Assembly (NCBI GenBank): GCA_903911455.1 | Contig: CAIWDQ010000561.1 | Coordinates: 1-7,721 of the forward strand | Length of the DNA stretch: 7,721 nt | Direction of reading: 5' to 3' | DNA from: an uncultured bacterium | Lineage (GTDB): Bacteria; Bacteroidota; Bacteroidia; Bacteroidales; JACABE01 | In this document: positions 6,901 through 7,721 of the stretch, piece by piece | How positions within the stretch are numbered: position 1 is the stretch's first letter | How the letters are laid out: each line of letters starts with the position of its first letter | Made by a program: the position numbers and the translations under genes | The notes under the pieces: generated by a model | Database searches by the model: none | Seen by the model: only the letters and a program-made list of their open reading frames with translations | What the model was told of the DNA's origin: nothing

Positions 6901-7721
6901 TCCACCTGTAGTATATGATAATTGTGGACGTCTTATGTCAGTAAGTGCAGGCGTACCAGGTAATAATCCAACATGTAATGGCATAAAGACATGGACATTT
7001 ACATATACTGCATGTGATAATACAACTTATAATTGGGTATATACCTATACTATAACTTATTCTGGAGGATTGACAGCCCCAACAGCAGGAAGTTCAACAG
7101 TATCTTGTCCAGCAGCATCTCAAGTTGCTCCAACAGTACCAGATATTACTGATGCTTGTAACAGAACTGTACATGGAACATTAGTAGGACATGACAATGC
7201 ACCAAACTGCAATGGTGATGTAGTATGGCATTATACTTATACAGCATGTGATGGAACAACAACAGCCAATTGGACCTATACATATCATGTATTATATTCA
7301 GGAGCCTTAACAGCACCAACAGCAGGAAGCTCAACAGTATCTTGTCCAGCAAATGCAACAGATCCAGGTGCACCAGCAGACATTACCGATGGTTGCGGCA
7401 GAACAGTAAGTGCAGTATTAATAGGTTCAGTATCTACACCAGCATCATTAACATGTAATGGTTCAGTAGTATGGACATACAGATATACAGCATGTGATAA
7501 TGTAACTACAACAGATTGGCATTATACATATACAGTAACTTATTCAGGAGGTTTAACAGCACCAACAGCTGGAAGCTCAACAGTATCTTGTTTGGCATCA
7601 GCAACAGATCCAGGAGCACCAGCTAATATAACCGATGGTTGCGGCAGAACAGTAAGTGCAGTATTAGTAGGTTCAGTATCTACACCAGCAACATTAACAT
7701 GTAATGGTTCAGTTGTATGGA
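845..7721 (+). CDS. Giant secreted modular adhesin-like protein, 3' partial
   Basis: One frame stays open from ATG 845 to the window edge, at least 2,292 codons, with the stop beyond. Order of parts: signal peptide (1-36), jelly-roll-like domain (40-185), cohesin-like domain (190-332), three beta-helix segments (336-1298), SprB-like repeat (1330-1393), then nine HYR/Ig-like repeats from 1406 to the edge, one of which contains a second jelly-roll-like domain (1527-1681). No transmembrane segment follows the signal peptide. In Bacteroidota such architecture is typical of large cell-surface or type IX-secreted adhesins, which normally end in a C-terminal sorting domain; that end is not visible here. 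I see no catalytic motif, although beta-helices also occur in polysaccharide lyases. An alternative start at ATG 881 (Met13) would keep the hydrophobic core; 845 is preferred because it supplies the lysine-rich n-region. The gene appears to stand alone after a 720-base leader. The frame is certain, its modular surface role is likely, and the ligand is unknown. Confidence 0.95.
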   Translation, partial: MKKFYKTKQIREMLKPLATLFLFIALLFGTQFTSVAQQQLDQQNVPQGTLGWMDNTTASGQSFTCGKTGRLTQIDVDVYNYTSGQQTISIYTGAGHSGTLLYTATCYLSGTGMKSISIPDANAPYLSTGSIYTFWVSGYKLNAVQLGVNGFYNEADYYSGGDAWDNSNDIFTAYPGYDLIFATYITPGNPPVFPGPTTTIQDPTTYTCGGTFDVPVKVSDFNNVGAISLVLNYDQNVLIYNSVTLNSNISTASANGAIAGKFILGYDGNGTSFSLNNNDVLFTLHFNLLPTAPGTTSLTWSNVAGDCEYAGAGGSPVYTSVFNSISASWAIPTRPVKNINTGIEYCTIQAAIDDPLTLDTHTITVAAGTYAEQVTIYKSIHLLGASGAIIQSPSTLPIASDPLSNIVLVKGAGISAEIAGFTIQGPGPTGCGSFGRGIFVRDGAFANIHDNHILKMRDNSFSGCQNGIAIQVGRNAFSTSGSATITNNTIQDYQKGGIVIDNTGSMATITNNTVTGAGTTSITAQNGVQISRGATATINGNTISGNSFHLTGSEWDWGAAGILLYQSGAVSLTGGNNLSGNDNNYYAMDVTGALALGTEVFGTSPAPLTMGYNIVDYSNYNLDARNCTFNSVNPATATLTQLFAIEDRIWHSVDAQTRTGFVRVKSNNVYVTGLETGSQIQYGIDAASIGDNVNIKSGNYLLQQAINRNVYGVNGPHKFGLFIDKDNLTIQGFDNTDNIVTNPNNASVFITTNSTANFGPDGILVQGNNVTLTGLKVGDNFNDANVISSNKTIEIIGDNYHMNNCWVSTSPDNGAVYMGCWDATHPIVTYSINNNKFENTLVSINNGVGVTGLRTGRLIVDNEFTGIATPYLIGFRGWNGPNPVQGWILEPVGGAVVTGNVFNNTGVDKYVVARGNAGGYNNNELLWNDIWNLNTYGNHVITLTDYPTFAVRSYTDATGYTESRRISPLIQENANIGNTGDVVLVSAGTFNETPNLNIITGVTLRGNQYGVSGCGSRGLESIINGSSSAAITISSDNVTINGFEITNPAGNFAITATGQNNLLISYNKIHHIGTLPILSGNTHAVAIVMGNTASIQNVTISENCISDIQGGEDPSKTLQAAKSNNGSASGIGIGWSTAGFDISGLLIEKNTISNVTACFSKDYNNGGKGAYGVIINVGASGTGKAISSIVSCNSISNLKGYWAHGVGLEGKTPDALVKNNNIHDLIDFKTPTDATGINIEDNAFAGSVVINSNSFTNMGIGIQNTMAALVNGKQNWWGTTGPIPPLVRGNVVWKPFLADGGNSGVPPCFIPSGNLIDCNPLNSPLLSETHVNNLCFGSNIGSIDLTVNGLPPYSYAWTATNGGTIPSGQESGQDLTGLTAGTYAVTVTDGNICTQTLSNILLVVTDATAPEFTTCPPAYDVEGCSTAAITGLVYSETEVVVTAAQFTAAGGVATDNCSITYYSYQDSKSGTCPVTVLRTWKVKDGMGHATTCTQTITIQHTTHPVVPAPGSSTVKCISQAVPPLAGALDQYQLTTDYILHNNSAFGQSFKPGVTGKISEIDVNLHANTTVTQPMMYIYAGNGPFGTPLYSGQCNLSSNSGWKTIAINPATAPTLTAGTQYFFWIAGYDFYSIEINGTFANSYVNGSGWDNSVSGNLSDGLSPYDYVNQGIDVAFRTFMEAQFIVNDACGNLISTPTPSMVDVFDGCSGTRVYTYVYTDCAQLPTPWTYTYTIHDDIPPTITGTLADITIDGCSSTILPTAVENTNALSALGVTISDNCTETANLIVTSNDVTIQASCPKKVTRTYTVTDLCGNSSTISQLIIIQDTKAPDLVVTWPQNITGSNNCAAHAPKEPTNPAIALLYSDNCLGNIIVTHTTTPNANNTNCTWSYTYEYTIQDACGNVVMPKPVYTISGGNTTPPVVPSDGGSTIECITNATTPTPPSNIVDACGTTLTPVLTSTVDSPDPLTCQGTRTYTYTYTACPGVSSVWKFTYNIAPPVVTMPYPGNSTVSCVALATIPTPPVVYDNCGRLMSVSAGVPGNNPTCNGIKTWTFTYTACDNTTYNWVYTYTITYSGGLTAPTAGSSTVSCPAASQVAPTVPDITDACNRTVHGTLVGHDNAPNCNGDVVWHYTYTACDGTTTANWTYTYHVLYSGALTAPTAGSSTVSCPANATDPGAPADITDGCGRTVSAVLIGSVSTPASLTCNGSVVWTYRYTACDNVTTTDWHYTYTVTYSGGLTAPTAGSSTVSCLASATDPGAPANITDGCGRTVSAVLVGSVSTPATLTCNGSVVW
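962..1399 (+). other. N-terminal jelly-roll-like domain, copy 1 (residues 40-185)
   Basis: About 146 residues with a beta-rich pattern. In order: LDQ, GQSF, TGRLTQIDV, an IYTGAG turn, LYTATC, an Ala-Pro stretch, YTFWVSGY, NG, AWDNS and YDLIFATYI. The IDV...IY.G.G...LY...FW..GY...WDNS series looks like a carbohydrate-binding-module or lectin-like sandwich of the kind found in secreted Bacteroidota proteins. I do not recognise a named family with confidence. Two cysteines (SFTCG and TATC) could form a disulfide. The same pattern occurs again at residues 1527-1681, so the module has been duplicated within the protein. A binding role is inference. Confidence 0.6.
1412..1840 (+). other. Cohesin-like domain (residues 190-332)
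   Basis: The segment has the cohesin signature order: a strand giving FDVPVKVSDFNNVGAISL, then LNYDQNVLIYNSV, then GKFILGYDGNG, then DVLFTLHFNL and a late GTTSLTW strand. The VPV...GA.SL.L.YD..VL...SV and LF.L.F cores match cohesin modules, which are nine-stranded jelly rolls that bind dockerins in cellulosomes. Cohesin-like modules also occur in many non-cellulosomal bacterial surface proteins, so a dockerin partner need not exist. No dockerin-type calcium-binding duplicate is seen in this window. The segment sits between the N-terminal domain and the beta-helices. Confidence 0.65.
1850..2764 (+). other. Right-handed beta-helix segment 1 (residues 336-640)
   Basis: It opens with the usual N-terminal cap of pectate-lyase-like helices: EYCTIQAAIDDP, then TITVAAGTYAEQVTI (AAGTY at 366-370) and HLLGASGAIIQS. 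Rungs follow with the repeated pattern ITNNTI...GGIVIDN, ITNNTVTG, NGVQISRGA and INGNTISGN. These Asn-rich turns and short strands fit a parallel beta-helix of the DUF1565/PbH1 type. In secreted proteins the fold serves as a carbohydrate-degrading scaffold or a stalk. I see no recognisable catalytic Asp/Arg arrangement, so an adhesin or stalk role is as likely as an enzymatic one. Confidence 0.8.
2765..2860 (+). other. Linker between beta-helices 1 and 2 (residues 641-672)
   Basis: The stretch reads QLFAIEDRIWHSVD, followed by TRTGFVRVKSNNVYVTG. It ends the first beta-helix, just after an NCTFNSVNPATAT strand, and leads into the next cap. From memory, a very similar AIEDxIxH...D...G.V.V...NVYVT linker recurs between beta-helices in large Bacteroidota surface proteins, where it likely seals one helix and starts another. 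That comparison is not verified here. Confidence 0.5.
2861..3712 (+). other. Beta-helix segment 2 (residues 673-956)
   Basis: A second cap appears as SQIQYGIDAASIGDNVNIKS with GNY at 698-700, aligning with the AAGTY cap of segment 1. It is followed by FIDKDNLTIQGFD, FGPDGILVQGNNVTLTGLKV, EIIGDNYHMNNCWV, VTYSINNNKFENT, GRLIVDNEFTGIA and AVVTGNVFNNTG. The recurring LTIQGF, VTLTGL and NNKFEN turns are beta-helix rungs. Compared with segment 1 the rungs are longer and more irregular, with Trp-rich loops (GFRGWNGPNP, QGWI) that could form a binding surface. The function is not recognisable. Confidence 0.7.
3713..4738 (+). other. Beta-helix segment 3 with NWWG end motif (residues 957-1298)
   Basis: A third cap, ISPLIQENANIGNTGDVVLV followed by AGTFNE (AGTF at 987-990), starts this segment, followed by LRGNQYG, ITISSDNVTINGFEITNP and LLISYNKIHHIG. 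Rungs ISENCISDI, IEKNTISNV, VSCNSISNL and VKNNNIHDL recur at roughly regular spacing. It closes with QNWWGTTGPIPP (NWWG at 1275-1278) and VVWKPFL. The NWWG...GP...V.G.V...P.L end is a familiar closing motif of beta-helix proteins with pectate-lyase-like folds. No enzymatic residues can be assigned from sequence alone. Confidence 0.75.
4832..5023 (+). other. SprB-like repeat (residues 1330-1393)
   Basis: The segment reads NLCFGSNIGSIDLTVNGLPP, then YSYAWTA, then DLTGLTAGTYAVTVTDGNIC. This matches the SprB repeat consensus: C-F-G-x-N-x-G-S-I-x-L, P-P-Y-x-Y-x-W, L-x-A-G-T-Y-x-V-T-V-T-D and a closing Cys. SprB is the mobile gliding adhesin of Flavobacterium johnsoniae, and single or tandem SprB repeats are common in type IX-secreted Bacteroidota proteins. 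One copy is present here. It bridges the beta-helix block and the HYR-like array. The presence of the repeat does not by itself imply gliding. Confidence 0.85.
5060..5341 (+). repeat. HYR/Ig-like repeat 0 (residues 1406-1499)
   Basis: This is the first Ig-like unit after the SprB-like repeat. It opens DATAPEFTTCP, has VATDNCSITYYSY at mid-unit and closes LRTWKVKDGMGHATTCTQTI. The DxxAPxF...C, DNC and RTWxVxDxxG landmarks are those of HYR-like domains in Bacteroidota secreted proteins, which are immunoglobulin-fold spacers. It has five cysteines and, at 94 residues, is longer than the 79-82-residue units further along, so it is an older or different subtype. Confidence 0.7.
5342..6040 (+). repeat. 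HYR/Ig-like repeat 1, split by an inserted domain (residues 1500-1732)
   Basis: The first part reads HPVVPAPGSSTVKCISQAVP and matches the opening PxAGSSTVSC...A of the later repeats. The second part reads VNDACGNLIS, GCSGTRVYTYVYTDC and WTYTYTI, matching their DxCGR, CNG...YTYTAC and W.YTYT landmarks. Between them lies an extra domain (5423-5887). Of 233 codons, 155 belong to the insert, leaving 78, close to the uninterrupted units (79-82). All four conserved cysteines of the repeat are retained, two on each side of the insert pattern as KC and DAC, then GC and DC. The Ig-like fold is therefore probably intact with the insert carried on a loop. Confidence 0.75.
5423..5887 (+). other. Inserted jelly-roll-like domain, copy 2 (residues 1527-1681)
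   Basis: This segment repeats the pattern of the N-terminal domain at residues 40-185: LDQ, GQSF, TGKISEIDV, YIYAGNG, GTPLYSGQC, APTL, YFFWIAGY, ING, GWDNS, then YDYVNQGIDVAFRTF. By eye about a third of residues match copy 1 in order, with only small gaps. It has lost the SFTCG cysteine (SFKPG here) but kept the one after LY. Copy 2 is about nine residues longer, mostly near its C-terminal end. Both ends fall within HYR-like repeat 1, so it is an inserted module. The DNA has diverged enough that the duplication is not recent. Confidence 0.7.
6041..6316 (+). repeat. HYR-like repeat 2 (residues 1733-1824)
   Basis: The unit begins HDDIPPTITGTLADITIDGC, has VTISDNCTE in the middle and ends KKVTRTYTVTDLCGNSSTIS. 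The IPPTI...C, DNC, C.....RTYTVTD.CGN pattern is the classical HYR-like form, where the last strand reads like a YTVTDxxGN motif. It has four cysteines. At 92 residues it belongs with repeats 0 and 3 and not with the shorter units before and after. Confidence 0.75.
6317..6586 (+). repeat. HYR-like repeat 3 (residues 1825-1914)
   Basis: The unit begins DTKAPDLVVTWPQNITGSNN and has LYSDNCLGNIIVTHT in the middle. It ends CTWSYTYEYTIQDACGNVVM. Four cysteines sit in the same order as in repeat 2. The closing SYTYEYTIQDACGN mixes the classical TVTDxCGN end with the YTYTYTAC style of the later units, so this repeat looks intermediate between the two subtypes. Confidence 0.75.
6587..6829 (+). repeat. 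HYR/Ig-like repeat 4 (residues 1915-1995)
   Basis: An 81-residue unit. It reads TPPVVPSDGGSTIEC, then PTPPSNIVDACGTTL, then LTCQGTRTYTYTYTAC and VWKFTYNI. It is the first uninterrupted member of the short subtype, defined by STxxC, DxCG, CxG...YTYTAC and W.(Y/F)TY landmarks with four cysteines. The identity with later units is at protein level; the DNA is clearly diverged. Confidence 0.8.
6830..7066 (+). repeat. HYR/Ig-like repeat 5 (residues 1996-2074)
   Basis: A 79-residue unit beginning PPVVTMPYPGNSTVSC, followed by TPPVVYDNCGRLMSVSAG, then TCNGIKTWTFTYTACDN and WVYTYTITYSG. The DNCGR and TCNG words are those of the last repeats, as is the closing TYSG, so it marks the transition to the highly similar 3' units. 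Confidence 0.8.
7067..7303 (+). repeat. HYR/Ig-like repeat 6 (residues 2075-2153)
   Basis: A 79-residue unit beginning GLTAPTAGSSTVSCPAASQ, then VPDITDACNRTVHGTLVG, then CNGDVVWHYTYTACDGTTT and WTYTYHVLYSG. It shares the TAPTAGSSTVSCPA opening at DNA level with repeats 7 and 8. Here DACNR replaces the DGCGR of repeats 7 and 8. Confidence 0.85.
7304..7549 (+). repeat. HYR/Ig-like repeat 7 (residues 2154-2235)
   Basis: An 82-residue unit beginning ALTAPTAGSSTVSCPANAT, followed by DPGAPADITDGCGRTVSAVL, TPASLTCNGSVVWTYRYTAC and WHYTYTVTYSG. It is the closest relative of repeat 8. By hand count the two differ at about 17 of the 172 bases visible in both, and several differences are clustered just after the STVSC codons. 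Confidence 0.9.
7550..7721 (+). repeat. HYR/Ig-like repeat 8, cut by window edge (residues 2236 onward)
   Basis: The visible part begins GLTAPTAGSSTVSCLASAT, followed by DPGAPANITDGCGRTVSAVL and TPATLTCNGSVVW, and is cut at the right edge. It is about 90 percent identical in DNA to repeat 7 over 172 bases. The array therefore continues beyond the window, and the number of further near-identical copies cannot be seen. Confidence 0.9.

Noticed and set aside
7270..7458. A 62-codon plus-strand frame in a second reading frame
   Set aside because: It overlaps the repeat array out of frame. Its product follows the DNA repeats, and the main frame is clearly the coding one.
6587..7721. A CRISPR array, considered because of regularly spaced direct repeats
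   Set aside because: The period is about 240 bases, the repeats are coding and in frame throughout, and there are no short identical repeats with unique spacers.

Overview
The window looks like part of a Bacteroidota chromosome (Flavobacteriia, Cytophagia or Chitinophagia-like). The evidence is the AT-rich DNA, an A/T-rich gene leader without a Shine-Dalgarno motif, intergenic CGCAAAG-type inverted repeats, and a very large secreted mosaic protein built from SprB-like, HYR-like, cohesin-like and parallel beta-helix modules. That combination is typical of cell-surface and type IX-secreted proteins in this phylum. The sequence does not identify genus or species.

Layout. Positions 1-90 hold no gene I can defend, at most the last codons of an upstream gene. 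A strong rho-independent terminator lies at 91-124. Positions 125-844 are a long non-coding leader. It carries a CGCAAAG-type inverted-repeat element (191-279), a nested imperfect inverted repeat (463-541), two tiny overlapping reading frames of doubtful reality (688-764) and a small AT hairpin (787-816) just before the gene.

From 845 to the right edge there is one uninterrupted plus-strand reading frame of at least 2,292 codons with no stop. I read it codon by codon. In order it encodes a Sec signal peptide, a jelly-roll-like domain, a cohesin-like domain, three consecutive right-handed beta-helix segments ending in an NWWG...VWKPFL motif, a SprB-like repeat, and at least nine HYR/Ig-like repeats with regularly spaced cysteines. 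The last repeats are nearly identical in DNA and the window ends inside the ninth. No other protein gene is credible; the minus-strand open frames are shadows of this gene.

The most notable point is that a second copy of the N-terminal domain sits inside one of the HYR/Ig-like repeats. Removing its roughly 155 codons leaves a 78-codon repeat, close to its uninterrupted relatives (79-82 codons). The repeats also become more alike toward the 3' edge, which suggests recent array growth. The protein is best described as a giant modular surface or secreted adhesin-like protein. Its ligand, any enzymatic activity and its C-terminal sorting signal cannot be determined from this window.
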